Assembly: GCA_003560975.1 (NCBI GenBank)
Contig: PWJA01000271.1
Location: forward strand, 1-37,942
Direction of reading: 5' to 3'
DNA length: 37,942 bases
Source of the DNA: Gammaproteobacteria bacterium
GTDB taxonomy: Bacteria; Pseudomonadota; Gammaproteobacteria; Xanthomonadales; Wenzhouxiangellaceae
Shown here: one piece after another, positions 1 to 8,612 of the stretch
How positions within the stretch are numbered: position 1 is the stretch's first letter
Layout: every line of letters starts with the position of its first letter
Position numbers and translations under genes: made by a program
Notes under the pieces: generated by a model
What the model was told of the DNA's origin: nothing
The model's database searches: none
What the model saw: only the letters and a program-made list of their open reading frames with translations

Positions 1-120
1 AGCCAGTGCGTAGTTGTCGTCGTTGGCAACTAACTTTGGTACAGCAGGTTTTACGAGGATTGCTGTCTCCTCGGCATGCCCCAGGGTACGTCCGATCCAC
101 GTCGAAGCCAGAACGCCCCC
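1..120 (-). ncRNA. ssrA: tmRNA (SsrA), 5' part, cut by window start
   Basis: Transfer-messenger RNA rescues stalled ribosomes together with SmpB. Read on the minus strand from 120, the sequence opens GGGGGCG-TTCTGG-TTCGACG, the usual tmRNA 5' end (tRNA-like domain with TTCGACG), and continues through a GGGGCATGCCGAGG segment like the E. coli one. At 27 down to 1 lies the tag frame GCC AAC GAC GAC AAC TAC GCA CTG GCT, giving ANDDNYALA; the last codon(s) and stop fall outside the window. The tag is almost identical to known gammaproteobacterial tags. It lies 61 bases downstream of smpB on the same strand, the expected partner. The exact mature 5' base is inferred from homology. I did not find a convincing promoter of its own. 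Confidence 0.93.
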
Positions 121-181
121 GAAGTACTACCTAAGACTATCAGGATGCGCCCAAGTTCCGCAAGGACGTGTGCGACTCGCG

Positions 182-643
182 TCAGATGTTTTTCATCAGG
201 CGATTTTTCTGACGTTCCCAGTCGCGGTCTTTCTGCGCTCGGCGCTTGTCGTGGGTCTGCTTGCCGCGGGCGATGGCCAGCTCGACCTTGACCTTGCCGC
301 TTTTCCAGTACATGGCCGTTGGCACCACGGTTTGCCCCTTGCGCTCGACCACGCCGATGAGGCGGTCGATTTCGCGGCGGTGGAGCAGCAGCCTCCGATT
401 GCGCATGGGGTCGGCCCTGACGTGGGTCGATGCCGAGGTCAGAGGGGTGATCAGGCATCCGAACAGGAAGGCTTCGCCGTTTTTCAACAGGACGTAACTC
501 TCGCCGAACTGCACTTTGCCGGCTCGCAACGCCTTGACTTCCCAGCCTTCGAGTGCAATGCCCGCCTCGAAGCGCTCGTCGAGGTGATACTCGAAGCGGG
601 CGCGCTTGTTCAGGGCGATGGTGCTGGAGGAAGGCTTGCTCAT
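182..643 (-). CDS. smpB: SsrA-binding protein SmpB
   Basis: Small basic protein (153 aa) that binds tmRNA and delivers it to stalled ribosomes. The core reads [20 protein letters not shown], then [14 protein letters not shown] and [15 protein letters not shown], and it ends in the family's basic tail with [18 protein letters not shown]. The length is normal for the family. I chose the ATG at 643: the frame can be extended to a GTG at 682, but that codon overlaps a TATAGT -10-like hexamer (681-686) and the extra 13 residues are not family-like. The gene is followed on the same strand by tmRNA, so the two rescue partners are adjacent. Confidence 0.96.
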   Translation of the reverse strand: MSKPSSSTIALNKRARFEYHLDERFEAGIALEGWEVKALRAGKVQFGESYVLLKNGEAFLFGCLITPLTSASTHVRADPMRNRRLLLHRREIDRLIGVVERKGQTVVPTAMYWKSGKVKVELAIARGKQTHDKRRAQKDRDWERQKNRLMKNI

Positions 644-680
644 GCGCTGCGGCGAGACGGCTCGGTGAGAACGGTTGATC

Positions 681-711
681 ACTATAACGCAAGCTTTCCG
701 CGGCCTGACAT
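681..711 (-). promoter_or_regulatory. possible smpB promoter
   Basis: On the minus strand a TATAGT hexamer (681-686) is preceded, 19 bases upstream, by ATGTCA (706-711), a 4/6 match to the -35 consensus. Transcription would begin near 674, between the GTG at 682 and the ATG at 643, which supports the ATG start. The spacing is longer than ideal, so this is tentative. Confidence 0.3.
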
Positions 712-780
712 ATGATGGCCGAATGACGGAGACTCGCAGTTTCTCGCCGGGCCCAGGTTTTCCCTATTCCCCTGGAGTGG

Positions 781-1095
781 TTGACCGGGCCCGTGAATGA
801 TAGAGCGCTGAAGGTGGAAGTGGCCGCCGGCCTGCCGGATCGGCAACTGGTGATTGCCCTGCGATTGCCCGCCGGTGCGACGGTCAAAGATGCGCTGGCC
901 GCGGCGGCGTTGCCGAGCCGCCTGCCCGACCTGGACCTCCGTCTCGATCGCGTTGGGGTGTTCGGTCGGCGTTGTGGTCCCGATCAGCCGTTGGCCGACG
1001 GCGATCGCGTCGAAGTGTATCGACCGCTCAAGGCCGATCCCAGGGAGGTGCGCCGAAAGCTGGCCGAGCTGGAGCGGTCGGCGAAGAAGACGTGA
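781..1095 (+). CDS. rnfH: RnfH/RatB-family ubiquitin-like protein
   Basis: Small (about 104 aa) beta-grasp protein of the RnfH family (UPF0125), molecular role unclear. Family motifs are visible: ALKVEVAAGLPD at the N-terminus, a central GATVKDAL, DRVGVFGRRC, and the diagnostic GDRVEVYRPLKADPREVRRK near the C-terminus. The start is uncertain: TTG at 781 has a GGAG just upstream (774-777, tight spacing), while GTG at 793 in the same frame also fits the family N-terminus. In many relatives ratA lies directly upstream as the first gene of the pair; here the space between smpB and this gene is too small for it. Convergent with bamE. Confidence 0.88.
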   Translation: MTGPVNDRALKVEVAAGLPDRQLVIALRLPAGATVKDALAAAALPSRLPDLDLRLDRVGVFGRRCGPDQPLADGDRVEVYRPLKADPREVRRKLAELERSAKKT

Positions 1096-1124
1096 GCCGC
1101 TGCGGCCAGAACTCGGTCGCCGGC

Positions 1125-1520
1125 TCAGTTGTCCCGGCGGATGGTCTCCAGATCCTGAATCGGAGCATCATCGGGTGCCTGCATGTCGCGCAAAGCCTGC
1201 GCGGCGATGCTGTCCTGCTCCAGGTAGCTGCCCTCGAGCGAGACCAGGCGGTCTTGTTCGAAATGCAGCGTCAGCACCCGTTTGACCGGATCCCCGCCGC
1301 GCCGGGCATAGGTGTTGACGTAATCCCAGCGGTCGGCATGAAAGGGACTCTGAACCGACGGCGTTCCCAGCAGCACCAGCACTTGACGCTTGGTCATGTC
1401 GAGTTCGATCTGGGAGACGCTGTCCTCATCGAGGACGTTTCCTTGCTGAATGTCCTGCTTGTAGACCAGGTTGCAGCCGCTCATGGCGAAGAGGGCGAAA
1501 ACGCACAGGAAGTGGCGCAT
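1125..1520 (-). CDS. bamE: outer membrane assembly lipoprotein BamE
   Basis: Lipoprotein subunit of the BAM complex that inserts beta-barrel proteins into the outer membrane. The 131-aa product has a short lipoprotein signal peptide ending in lipobox AMSGC (Cys16), then YKQDIQQGNVL, the BamE core MTKRQVLVLLGTPSVQSPF and DRWDYVNTY, and a later LTLHFEQDRL strand. The ATG at 1520 was chosen; a TTG two codons upstream is possible. It is divergent from fur, the conserved neighbour in many gammaproteobacteria. As a lipoprotein it would be a substrate of whatever N-acyltransferase the cell uses (see the Lnb-like gene at 31015). Confidence 0.95.
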   Translation of the reverse strand: MRHFLCVFALFAMSGCNLVYKQDIQQGNVLDEDSVSQIELDMTKRQVLVLLGTPSVQSPFHADRWDYVNTYARRGGDPVKRVLTLHFEQDRLVSLEGSYLEQDSIAAQALRDMQAPDDAPIQDLETIRRDN

Positions 1521-1557
1521 GAACAAATCAATCCTAGGGGGCGGTCAAGGGACTCAA

Positions 1558-1566
1558 TGATACAAT
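1558..1566 (+). promoter_or_regulatory. possible extended -10 promoter of fur
   Basis: TGA-TACAAT (1558-1566) is an extended -10 element 44 bases upstream of the fur ATG, in the bamE-fur divergent region. No good -35 is visible, as is common with extended -10 promoters. I see no clear Fur box, so autoregulation cannot be claimed. Confidence 0.4.
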
Positions 1567-1609
1567 ACCCGTGCGGTTCAGAAACGGTTCGGCTTCGATC
1601 GGGGTTGTG

Positions 1610-2035
1610 ATGTCAGAAAAAACGATGGAATTGCGCAAGGTCGGACTCAAGGTCACCCATCCGCGACTGCAGATTCTGCGCCTGCTCGAGTCCACCGAGC
1701 GGAAACACCTGACTGCGGACGAAATCTATCGGCAGCTCAACGAGCAGGGCGATGAGATTGGTCTGGCGACGGTGTACCGGGTCCTGAGCCAGTTCGAGCA
1801 GGCCTGCCTGGTGCGCAAGCACATGTTCGACGATGGCAGTGGCCGCCCGCTCCAGGCATGCTATGAGCTCCATGACGGAGAACACCACGATCACATGGTC
1901 TGCATCGAAACCGGGGATGTCGTGGAATTCGTCGATCCCGAAATCGAGAAGCGGCAAAAGGAAATTGCCCACAAGCACGGCTACGAGATCGTCGAGCACT
2001 CGCTGGTGATTTACGTCAAGCCCCTGAAAAAATAA
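1610..2035 (+). CDS. fur: ferric uptake regulator Fur
   Basis: Iron-responsive repressor, 141 aa. Its N-terminal winged helix reads LRKVGLKVTHPRLQILRLLE and DEIGLATVYRVLSQFEQACL (the DNA-recognition helix region). The C-terminal dimerisation and metal-binding half contains ELHDGEHHDHMVC with the His cluster, then DVVEFVDPEIEKRQKEIA. The usual CxxC zinc pair is reduced to a single Cys (MVCIETG), as in Pseudomonas-type Fur, so this is not a defect. The ATG at 1610 was chosen over upstream in-frame codons because MSEKTMELRKVG matches the family start. Divergent from bamE, convergent with recN. Confidence 0.97.
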   Translation: MSEKTMELRKVGLKVTHPRLQILRLLESTERKHLTADEIYRQLNEQGDEIGLATVYRVLSQFEQACLVRKHMFDDGSGRPLQACYELHDGEHHDHMVCIETGDVVEFVDPEIEKRQKEIAHKHGYEIVEHSLVIYVKPLKK

Positions 2036-2042
2036 GGTTTTC

Positions 2043-2085
2043 CGGCACCGAGCGACCCGTTCGCGGGGCCGTTCATCGGGTGCCG
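2043..2085. other. two-level hairpin between convergent fur and recN
   Basis: CGGCACC (2043-2049) pairs with GGTGCCG (2079-2085), enclosing an inner CCCG-TTCG-CGGG hairpin (2056-2067) with a UUCG loop. It fills most of the 70-base gap between two convergent stop codons. There is no T-tract on either strand, so it is not a standard intrinsic terminator; it may still protect or end both transcripts. Confidence 0.45.
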
Positions 2086-2105
2086 CGCCGCCGATCCAGT
2101 GCCTC

Positions 2106-3764
2106 TCAGGTGGCCGCGAGCAATTCCTTCGCGTGCGCCAGGCTGCTGGCCGAATCGCGATCACCCAGCATTCTCGCAACTTCCTGTTCCCGTTCCGTAT
2201 CGCTCAGACGCTTGATCGAGATTGTGGTCTGCCCCGAAGCGGTGCTTTTTTCGACACGAAAATGGTGATCCGCGCGCGCCGCGACCTGGGCCAGGTGGGT
2301 CACGCAGAACGCCTGCCCCCCTGCGGCCGCTTCACGCAGGAACTGGCCGACGGCGTGGGCCGTCTCGCCGCCGATCCCGGCGTCGACTTCGTCGAACACG
2401 CGCGCCGCGGCGTGGAGGCGCCCGCGTGCGCTGACCATCAGGGCCAGGCTGACCCTCGACAGCTCACCGCCCGAGGCCACTCTCTGCAGCGCCTGCGGCG
2501 GCTGGCCGGGGTTGGCGCTGAACCGGATGGCGATGTCGTCCCGCCCGGATGGCGACGGGGCTGCGTCCGGGCGCGGCTCGACGTCGATGACCATGCTCGA
2601 CTCGGCCATGCCCAGTTTCGAAAGTCGTTCGGACACGCGTTCGACCAGCAGTTCGGCCGCTTTTCGACGCTGCGTGGTAAGACGCGCGGCGGCACCTTGC
2701 CAGGCGACAACGGCGCGTTCCAGATCGTCGCGCAGAATTTCCCGGCGCTCGTCCTGGTCGGCGAGTCGCTCCAGCCGCTGGCCCAGGTCGGCCGTCAGCG
2801 CGGGCAGCTGCTCGGGTCGAATCCGATGCTTGCGAGCCAGGTCCAGGCACTTTTCCAGGCGCCGATTGGTCCGCTCCAGAGCCCGGGCATCATCGGGCTC
2901 GTTGGGCTCGGCGCGTTCGAGTCCGCGAATCGCCTCATCGACGTTGATCCGGGCTTCACCCAGCAATTTGGCCAGTTCGGCCAGCCCCGGATCCAGATCG
3001 GCCACCCGGTCCAGCGCCGCGTGCGCCTCCAGCAGGAGTCCGCGCGCGTTGGGCGCGGCTTCGTCGTCGAGGGCTGTTCGGGCCCGCGCCAGGCAGTCGC
3101 GAACTTCATCGCTTCGCGCCAGGCGCTCCTGGTCTTGTTCCAGCGACTCGTATTCTCCGGGTTCCAGCGCCAGTGCTTCGAGTTCACGATGCTGAAAAGC
3201 CAGCAGTTCCAGCTGGGCCGGGTCGCCGCAGTCGCGTTCGAAATCGTCGATGGCCGCTCTGGCGTCGTGCCACCGCTGATGCGCCAGGCGAACCTCGGCG
3301 ACCACCTCCGGGTCTACCTGGCGGTCGAGAATCTCGCGCTGAAAAGCCGGGCGCGAGAGCAGTTGATGCTCGTGCTGGCCGTGGATTTCGGCGAGCTGCT
3401 CGCCCAGCTCGGCGAGCTGTCGGATGGTCGCGCTGCGTCCGTTGATCCAGGCGCGGGACCCGCCCTCGGTCGAGAGGATCCGCCGCACGATCAAGCCCTC
3501 GTCCTCGTCGAGGGCCTGCGCCTGCAGCCAGTCCCGGGCGCCGGGTTGATGGCCAAGATCGAATTCGGCGCTCAGTTCTGCCTGGGTCTGGCCGGCTGCA
3601 ACCTGTCCGGCGCTGGCGCGGTCGCCCAACAGCAGGCCGAGCGCGTCGATCAGGATGGACTTGCCGGCTCCGGTTTCGCCGCTGATGACCGAAAAGCCTG
3701 GCTGAAACTCCAGTTCGGCTGCCTCGATGATGGCGAAATGTCGTATGGAGAGGGCCCGCAGCAT
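2106..3764 (-). CDS. recN: DNA repair protein RecN
   Basis: SMC-like ATPase acting in double-strand break repair. The 552-aa protein has an N-terminal half-ATPase with Walker A GETGAGKS (residues 29-36), a long coiled-coil-rich middle with many Glu/Arg/Leu repeats (about 150-380), and a C-terminal half with the ABC signature ASGGELSRVSLALM, Walker B RVFDEVDAGIGG and the H-loop CVTHLAQVAARADHHF. The length matches the family. Starts with ATG at 3764, divergent from grpE, a common arrangement. RecN is SOS-induced in many bacteria, but I see no clear E. coli-type LexA box (CTG-N10-CAG) upstream. Confidence 0.97.
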   Translation of the reverse strand: MLRALSIRHFAIIEAAELEFQPGFSVISGETGAGKSILIDALGLLLGDRASAGQVAAGQTQAELSAEFDLGHQPGARDWLQAQALDEDEGLIVRRILSTEGGSRAWINGRSATIRQLAELGEQLAEIHGQHEHQLLSRPAFQREILDRQVDPEVVAEVRLAHQRWHDARAAIDDFERDCGDPAQLELLAFQHRELEALALEPGEYESLEQDQERLARSDEVRDCLARARTALDDEAAPNARGLLLEAHAALDRVADLDPGLAELAKLLGEARINVDEAIRGLERAEPNEPDDARALERTNRRLEKCLDLARKHRIRPEQLPALTADLGQRLERLADQDERREILRDDLERAVVAWQGAAARLTTQRRKAAELLVERVSERLSKLGMAESSMVIDVEPRPDAAPSPSGRDDIAIRFSANPGQPPQALQRVASGGELSRVSLALMVSARGRLHAAARVFDEVDAGIGGETAHAVGQFLREAAAGGQAFCVTHLAQVAARADHHFRVEKSTASGQTTISIKRLSDTEREQEVARMLGDRDSASSLAHAKELLAAT

Positions 3765-3837
3765 GGTGGATATGGTAAACGCAAAAAGACCGCGAAATCC
3801 CTGTCACCGGGATCGCCGCAGCCCGCGCCTGCTTGCG

Positions 3838-3864
3838 GTTGTAATCGCGCCGGCCGAACCCCAT
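3838..3864 (+). promoter_or_regulatory. sigma-32-like heat-shock promoter of grpE
   Basis: A -10 CCCCAT followed by TTA (3859-3867) is an excellent sigma-32 match. It is preceded at 15 bases by GTTGTA (3838-3843), a 4/6 match to CTTGAA. It lies 35 bases upstream of the grpE ATG, consistent with heat-shock control of the chaperone block. Confidence 0.6.
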
Positions 3865-3899
3865 TTAGCCGTCGAGCGAAGACAACCAGGATGGTCCAG

Positions 3900-4457
3900 A
3901 TGTCAGAGTCAAACGATCGCGAGGACGAGCTTCGGGCGGACGAGCAGGCACCGGAGCCGGATGCTGAATCCGACCCTGTCGAGCCGGCGTCAGAGGGTCT
4001 GGCGGAGGGCGAGGTCAGCGCCGCCGAAGAGATCGGCCGCTTGCGCGATGCGCTGCTCCGAACCCGCGCGGAGATGGACAATCTCCAGAAGCGCACCGAT
4101 CGGGAGCTGGACAAGGCGCGGCGCTTCATCAACGAGGCGCTGATGAAAGACCTGGTGCCGGTTCTCGATACGCTCGATCAGGCACTGGAAAATGCCGGAG
4201 CCGACGAGCAGCGCCTGGACGAAGGGCTGCGCTTGATCAAGAAGCAGCTTCTGCAGAGTCTGGAGCGGCATGGTCTGGTGGTGCTCGACCCGATCGGTGA
4301 ACCCTTCGACCCCGAATGGCACGAAGCGATGAGCATGCAGCCCAGCCAGGAGCATGCCCCCGATACGGTGATGCTGGTGTTGCAGCGCGGCTACAAGCTG
4401 CATGGGCGTTTGCTGCGTCCGGCCAGAGTCATCGTGTCGCGCGGCGCCGACGGGTAA
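3900..4457 (+). CDS. grpE: nucleotide exchange factor GrpE
   Basis: Releases ADP from DnaK during the chaperone cycle. The 185-aa protein has an acidic disordered N-terminus (residues 1-45), a coiled coil with IGRLRDALLRTRAEMDNLQK and FINEALMKDLVPVLDTLDQA, and a beta-domain with GEPFDPEWHEAMSM and VLQRGYKLHGRLLRPARVIV, all hallmark GrpE segments. I chose the ATG at 3900 because AGGA at 3888-3891 sits 8 bases upstream; an in-frame ATG at 3891 lacks usable spacing. First gene of grpE-dnaK-dnaJ, with a sigma-32-like promoter in front. Confidence 0.97.
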   Translation: MSESNDREDELRADEQAPEPDAESDPVEPASEGLAEGEVSAAEEIGRLRDALLRTRAEMDNLQKRTDRELDKARRFINEALMKDLVPVLDTLDQALENAGADEQRLDEGLRLIKKQLLQSLERHGLVVLDPIGEPFDPEWHEAMSMQPSQEHAPDTVMLVLQRGYKLHGRLLRPARVIVSRGADG

Positions 4458-4484
4458 AAAAACCGACCGCAACGCCCGGTCTGA

Positions 4485-4511
4485 ATTGAAATTTCGGCTC
4501 GCCAGCCCCAC
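4485..4511 (+). promoter_or_regulatory. sigma-32-like heat-shock promoter of dnaK
   Basis: ATTGAA (4485-4490), 15 bases, then CCCCAC followed by TA (4506-4513): one mismatch to CTTGAA and one to CCCCAT. It sits in the 131-base grpE-dnaK gap, 78 bases before the dnaK ATG. It suggests dnaK-dnaJ has its own heat-shock promoter in addition to the one before grpE. Confidence 0.6.
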
Positions 4512-4588
4512 TACTTTGGCAACGCAGCCGCAAGGCTTGAACAACGACGAGTCATCGAATTCCTTAGCAAAGGACGGAATGTAGAGCA

Positions 4589-6514
4589 ATGAGCAAGATA
4601 ATCGGTATCGACTTGGGAACAACCAACTCCTGCGTGGCCCTGATGGAGGGCGGCAAGACGCGAGTGATCGAAAACGCCGAAGGCGATCGAACCACTCCGT
4701 CCACGGTGGCTTTTACCAAGGACGGCGAAGTGCTGGTCGGTCAGCCGGCCAAGCGCCAGGCGGTAACTAATCCGGATCGCACCCTGTACGCGGTCAAGCG
4801 CCTGATCGGACGCAAGTTCAGCGAGGACGTGGTTCAGAAGGACAAGGGTCTGGTGCCGTTTCGGATCATCGAGGCCGACAACGGCGATGCCTGGGTCCAG
4901 GTCGACGACAAGAAGATGGCGCCGCCGGAAATCTCGGCCCGGGTGCTGATGAAAATGAAAAAGACCGCCGAGGACTATCTTGGCGAGGAAGTCACCGAGG
5001 CGGTGATCACCGTTCCGGCCTATTTCAACGACTCCCAACGTCAGGCGACCAAGGATGCCGGCAAGATCGCCGGGCTGACGGTTCGCCGGATCATCAACGA
5101 GCCGACCGCCGCCGCCCTGGCCTACGGGCTGGACAAGAAGGGTGCTGACCGGAAGGTCGCGGTCTACGACCTGGGCGGTGGCACCTTTGATATTTCCATC
5201 ATCGAGATTGCCGATGTCGACGGCGAGAAGCAGTTCGAGGTGCTGGCGACCAACGGCGACACGTTCCTGGGTGGTGAGGATTTCGACCTGCGCCTGATCA
5301 ACTATCTGGCCAGCGAATTCAAGAAGGATCAGGGCGTGAATCTGCACAATGACCCGTTGGCGCTGCAGCGCCTGCGAGAGGCGGCCGAACGGGCCAAGAT
5401 CGAGCTGTCGTCGGCGGAGCAGACCGAGGTGAACCTGCCCTACATCACGGCCGATGCCTCGGGTCCGAAACACCTGAACATCAAGGTGACGCGCTCGAAG
5501 CTCGAGTCGCTGGTCGATGACCTGATCAAGCGCTCGATCGAGCCCTGCCGCACCGCCCTCAACGACGCCGGCCTGAAGGTCGGTGAAGTGGATGAAGTCA
5601 TCCTGGTTGGTGGCCAGACGCGCATGCCGCAGGTGCAGAAATCCGTTGCCGAATTCTTCGGCCGCGAACCGCGTCGTGACGTCAATCCCGACGAAGCCGT
5701 CGCGGTGGGAGCGGCCATTCAGGGGGGCGTGCTGGCCGGTGACGTCAAGGACGTGCTGTTGCTCGACGTCACGCCGCTTTCGCTGGGTATCGAAACCCTG
5801 GGCGGCGTATTCACCAAGCTGATCGAAAAGAACACCACGATCCCGACCAAGGCCTCGCAGGTGTTCTCAACCGCCGAAGACAACCAGAGTGCGGTTACCG
5901 TCCACGTGCTCCAGGGCGAGCGCGAGATGGCCTCGGCCAACAAGTCGCTGGCGCGCTTTGATCTGACCGGCATCCCGGCCGCTCCGCGCGGCATGCCGCA
6001 AATCGAGGTGACCTTCGATATCGACGCCAACGGCATCCTCCACGTTTCGGCCAAGGACCAGGCGACCGGACGCGAGCAGCGCATCGAAATCAAGGCGGGC
6101 TCGGGTCTGAGCGAAGACGAGATCGAGAAAATGGTTCAGGACGCCGAGACGCATCGCGAGGAAGACAAGCGGTTCCACGAACTGGTCAGTGCGCGCAATG
6201 CCGCAGACGGTGTCGCGCACGCCACGCGAACCAGCCTGGAAGAAAACGCCGAGGCCATCGACGAGGCCACGCGCAAGAAGATCGAGGACGCGCTTGCCAA
6301 GGTCGATGAAGCGGTCAAGGGCGACGACAAGGCCGCCATCGATACCGCCGTCAACGAGCTGCAGCAGGCCGGTGCCGAGCTGTATCAGAAGGCCGCTGAA
6401 AAAGCGCAGGCCGAAGCCGGGCAGGGCGGTTCCGAAGGGCAGTCCGGAGAAGCGGCCGGCGACGAAGTGGTTGATGCCGAGTTCACCGAGGTCGACGACG
6501 ACGACAAGAAGTGA
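4589..6514 (+). CDS. dnaK: chaperone DnaK (Hsp70)
   Basis: ATP-dependent Hsp70 chaperone, 641 aa, full length. The nucleotide-binding domain begins [19 protein letters not shown], with [32 protein letters not shown] and [13 protein letters not shown]. The interdomain linker [18 protein letters not shown] and the substrate-binding domain ([17 protein letters not shown]) follow, then a helical lid and a Gly/Ala/Glu-rich tail ending in an acidic DDDDKK instead of a strict EEVD-like end. Lies between grpE and dnaJ on the same strand, its cochaperones. Confidence 0.99.
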   Translation: MSKIIGIDLGTTNSCVALMEGGKTRVIENAEGDRTTPSTVAFTKDGEVLVGQPAKRQAVTNPDRTLYAVKRLIGRKFSEDVVQKDKGLVPFRIIEADNGDAWVQVDDKKMAPPEISARVLMKMKKTAEDYLGEEVTEAVITVPAYFNDSQRQATKDAGKIAGLTVRRIINEPTAAALAYGLDKKGADRKVAVYDLGGGTFDISIIEIADVDGEKQFEVLATNGDTFLGGEDFDLRLINYLASEFKKDQGVNLHNDPLALQRLREAAERAKIELSSAEQTEVNLPYITADASGPKHLNIKVTRSKLESLVDDLIKRSIEPCRTALNDAGLKVGEVDEVILVGGQTRMPQVQKSVAEFFGREPRRDVNPDEAVAVGAAIQGGVLAGDVKDVLLLDVTPLSLGIETLGGVFTKLIEKNTTIPTKASQVFSTAEDNQSAVTVHVLQGEREMASANKSLARFDLTGIPAAPRGMPQIEVTFDIDANGILHVSAKDQATGREQRIEIKAGSGLSEDEIEKMVQDAETHREEDKRFHELVSARNAADGVAHATRTSLEENAEAIDEATRKKIEDALAKVDEAVKGDDKAAIDTAVNELQQAGAELYQKAAEKAQAEAGQGGSEGQSGEAAGDEVVDAEFTEVDDDDKK

Positions 6515-6562
6515 TGACGGATTGGTCCAACCGGGATCGGCTGCTGCCGCCAAGGATTTGCC

Positions 6563-7687
6563 ATGCCCGCTGATTACTACGAGACGCTGGGCGTGGGCCG
6601 CAGCGCCAGCGCCGATGAGCTGAAAAAGGCCTATCGGCGGCTGGCGCGCAAATACCATCCGGATGTCAGTTCCGAGCCCGACGCCGAAAACCGCTTCAAG
6701 GAAGTCCAGAAAGCCTACGAAGTGCTCAAGGATGACCAGAAGCGCGCCGCCTATGACCGTTTTGGTCATGCCGGGGTCAACGGAGGCGCTGGCGGAGGGC
6801 CGGCCGGCGGTGCCGGCTTCGGCGACATCAACGATATCTTCGGGGATATCTTCGGCGATATTTTCGGCGGCGGTCGGGGCCGGCGCAGGCAGCAGTCCCG
6901 ACGCGGCCAGGATTTGCGCTACGAGCTCGAGCTGGAGCTGGAAGACGCGGTGCAGGGCTGCAACAAGGAAATCCGCATTCCCACGCTGGGCAAGTGCACC
7001 AGCTGCGACGGCACCGGATCCAAAAGCGGCAAGCTCGACGTGTGCTCGACCTGCGGTGGCCAGGGTCAGGTCCGCATGCAGCAGGGGATCTTCTCGGTGC
7101 AGCAGACCTGCCCGAGCTGCGGCGGCAGCGGTCGGGTCATCAAGGACCCCTGTGATTCCTGTGGCGGCAGCGGCCAGGTCCGCGAGACTCGAACGCTGCA
7201 GGTCAAGATCCCGCCCGGCGTGGACGAAGGCGACCGAATTCGTCTGGGGGGCGAAGGCGCCTCCGGTGCCCAGGGGGGGCAGGCCGGGGATTTGTACGTG
7301 GACATCCACGTCCGTCCCCACCCCCTGTTTCGGCGCGACGGCGATGACCTGTTCTGCGAAGTGCCGATTCCGATCACGACCGCGGCCCTGGGTGGCCAAC
7401 TGAAGGTTCCGACCCTGAACGGCTCGGTGATGCTCAGGATACCGGCCGAAACCCAGCCCGGAAAGCTGTTCCGCCTGCGCGGGAAAGGGGTTCAGTCGGT
7501 ACGCAGCCGCTCCACCGGAGATCTGCTGTGCCAGGTGTCGGTCGAGACGCCGGTCAACCTGACCCGCGAGCAGAAGGCGATGTTGCGGGAGTTTCAGGAG
7601 TCGTTCGAAGACAACTCGCATCACAACCCGCAGTCGAGCAGCTGGACCGACCGAGTCAAGAGTTTTTTCGATCGCATGGGCCTGTAG
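6563..7687 (+). CDS. dnaJ: chaperone DnaJ (Hsp40)
   Basis: Type I J-protein (374 aa) that stimulates DnaK ATP hydrolysis and hands over substrates. The J domain contains the essential HPD (residues 32-34) in [16 protein letters not shown] Gly/Phe-rich stretch with repeated DIFGDIFGG follows. Four zinc-binding repeats are intact: [24 protein letters not shown] and CDSCGGSG. The C-terminal substrate domain contains [19 protein letters not shown]. Only 48 bases separate it from dnaK, so the two are probably cotranscribed; dapB starts 6 bases after its stop. Confidence 0.98.
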   Translation: MPADYYETLGVGRSASADELKKAYRRLARKYHPDVSSEPDAENRFKEVQKAYEVLKDDQKRAAYDRFGHAGVNGGAGGGPAGGAGFGDINDIFGDIFGDIFGGGRGRRRQQSRRGQDLRYELELELEDAVQGCNKEIRIPTLGKCTSCDGTGSKSGKLDVCSTCGGQGQVRMQQGIFSVQQTCPSCGGSGRVIKDPCDSCGGSGQVRETRTLQVKIPPGVDEGDRIRLGGEGASGAQGGQAGDLYVDIHVRPHPLFRRDGDDLFCEVPIPITTAALGGQLKVPTLNGSVMLRIPAETQPGKLFRLRGKGVQSVRSRSTGDLLCQVSVETPVNLTREQKAMLREFQESFEDNSHHNPQSSSWTDRVKSFFDRMGL

Positions 7688-7693
7688 ACCGCA

Positions 7694-8425
7694 ATGCGCG
7701 TTCTCGTCAGCGGCAGCAGCGGGGTCATCGGCCGCCATCTGATTGAACTCATTGACGGTGATCCGACTCTGGAGCTGGCCGGAACGGCCAGCTCCGAGCA
7801 GTTCTTCGCCGCCGACGCCGACGGCGACGTCCTGATTGATTTTTCCCATCCCGAACTGACCGCGCGCAGTCTCGATCTGGCCTGCCGGCTCGGCATCCCG
7901 GCGGTGATCGGGACCACGGGTCTGGACGAAGCCTGCGCGGCCAGACTGGATGCGGCTGGAGAACGGATTGCCCTGTGCGTTGCCGCCAACTTCAGCCTGG
8001 GGATCAATTTGATGCTGGCGCTGGTCGCGCGGGCTGCCGCCGCGCTCGACGCGTCGTTTGACATCGAGATCACCGAAACCCATCACCGACGAAAACTCGA
8101 CGCCCCTTCGGGCACCGCCCTTGCCCTGGGCGAGGCGGCCGCCGCCGCCCGCGGTCTGGATCTGGCGGCCTGTCGGGACGATGAGCGCCAGTCGCGCAGA
8201 GCCGCCCGGCCCGCAGATGAAATCGGTTTCCAGACCATCCGGGGGGGAGACGTGGCCGGTGAGCACACGGTCCATTTCCTGGGCAACGGTGAACGCCTGG
8301 AGTTGACCCACCGTGCGAGCGAGCGAAGGGTTTTTGCTTCCGGAGCCTTGTTTGCGGCCAGAAAACTCATCGGCCGTCGGCCCGGTCGAGTAGAATTCGG
8401 GTCGCTGCTTGTGCCCGGTGACTGA
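7694..8425 (+). CDS. dapB: 4-hydroxy-tetrahydrodipicolinate reductase
   Basis: NAD(P)H-dependent reductase of the lysine/diaminopimelate pathway, which supplies peptidoglycan precursors. The Rossmann motif GSSGVIG (residues 7-13) is at the N-terminus, VIGTTG marks the dinucleotide/substrate cleft, and the catalytic signature ETHHRRKLDAPSGTAL (128-143) contains the conserved His pair, Lys134 and the substrate-binding DAPSGTA. At 243 aa it is shorter than the E. coli enzyme (about 273 aa), with a trimmed middle, but all motifs are present. In many relatives carAB follows dapB; here a tRNA pair does. Confidence 0.96.
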   Translation: MRVLVSGSSGVIGRHLIELIDGDPTLELAGTASSEQFFAADADGDVLIDFSHPELTARSLDLACRLGIPAVIGTTGLDEACAARLDAAGERIALCVAANFSLGINLMLALVARAAAALDASFDIEITETHHRRKLDAPSGTALALGEAAAAARGLDLAACRDDERQSRRAARPADEIGFQTIRGGDVAGEHTVHFLGNGERLELTHRASERRVFASGALFAARKLIGRRPGRVEFGSLLVPGD

Positions 8426-8439
8426 TCGCCTCGGCCCTC

Positions 8440-8454
8440 GGTTCCTGGGGAACC
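8440..8454 (+). other. small hairpin after dapB
   Basis: GGTTCC-TGG-GGAACC (8440-8454), 15 bases after the dapB stop and before the tRNA promoter. It has no T-tract, so terminator function is uncertain. Confidence 0.3.
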
Positions 8455-8462
8455 CAAAGTCG

Positions 8463-8490
8463 TTGACAAGCGGTGCCAAATTGCTACAAT
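8463..8490 (+). promoter_or_regulatory. strong sigma-70 promoter of the tRNA pair
   Basis: A perfect -35 TTGACA (8463-8468), a 16-base spacer and -10 TACAAT (8485-8490), 14 bases before the tRNA-Ala start. The bases after the -10 are GC-rich (GCACGGC), resembling a stringent-control discriminator as is usual for stable RNA promoters. Confidence 0.85.
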
Positions 8491-8504
8491 GCACGGCTTG
8501 ATCT

Positions 8505-8580
<76 letters not shown>

Positions 8581-8612
8581 GAATTGACCTAGGCACGATG
8601 TTTTACGGTTTA

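Noticed and set aside
14-715. Plus-strand 233-codon frame opposite tmRNA and smpB
   Set aside because: Overlaps two certain minus-strand features and has no recognisable domain.
723-800. 25-codon frame starting MTETRSFSP as a ratA remnant
   Set aside because: Only the first few residues vaguely resemble RatA; too short to support a pseudogene call.
3765-3890. LexA box upstream of recN
   Set aside because: A CTGT occurs but no matching CAG half-site at the right distance; SOS control cannot be claimed.
2133-3899. Long plus-strand frame opposite recN that reads into grpE
   Set aside because: The part before 3900 is antisense to recN and has no motifs; grpE has its own promoter and ribosome-binding site.
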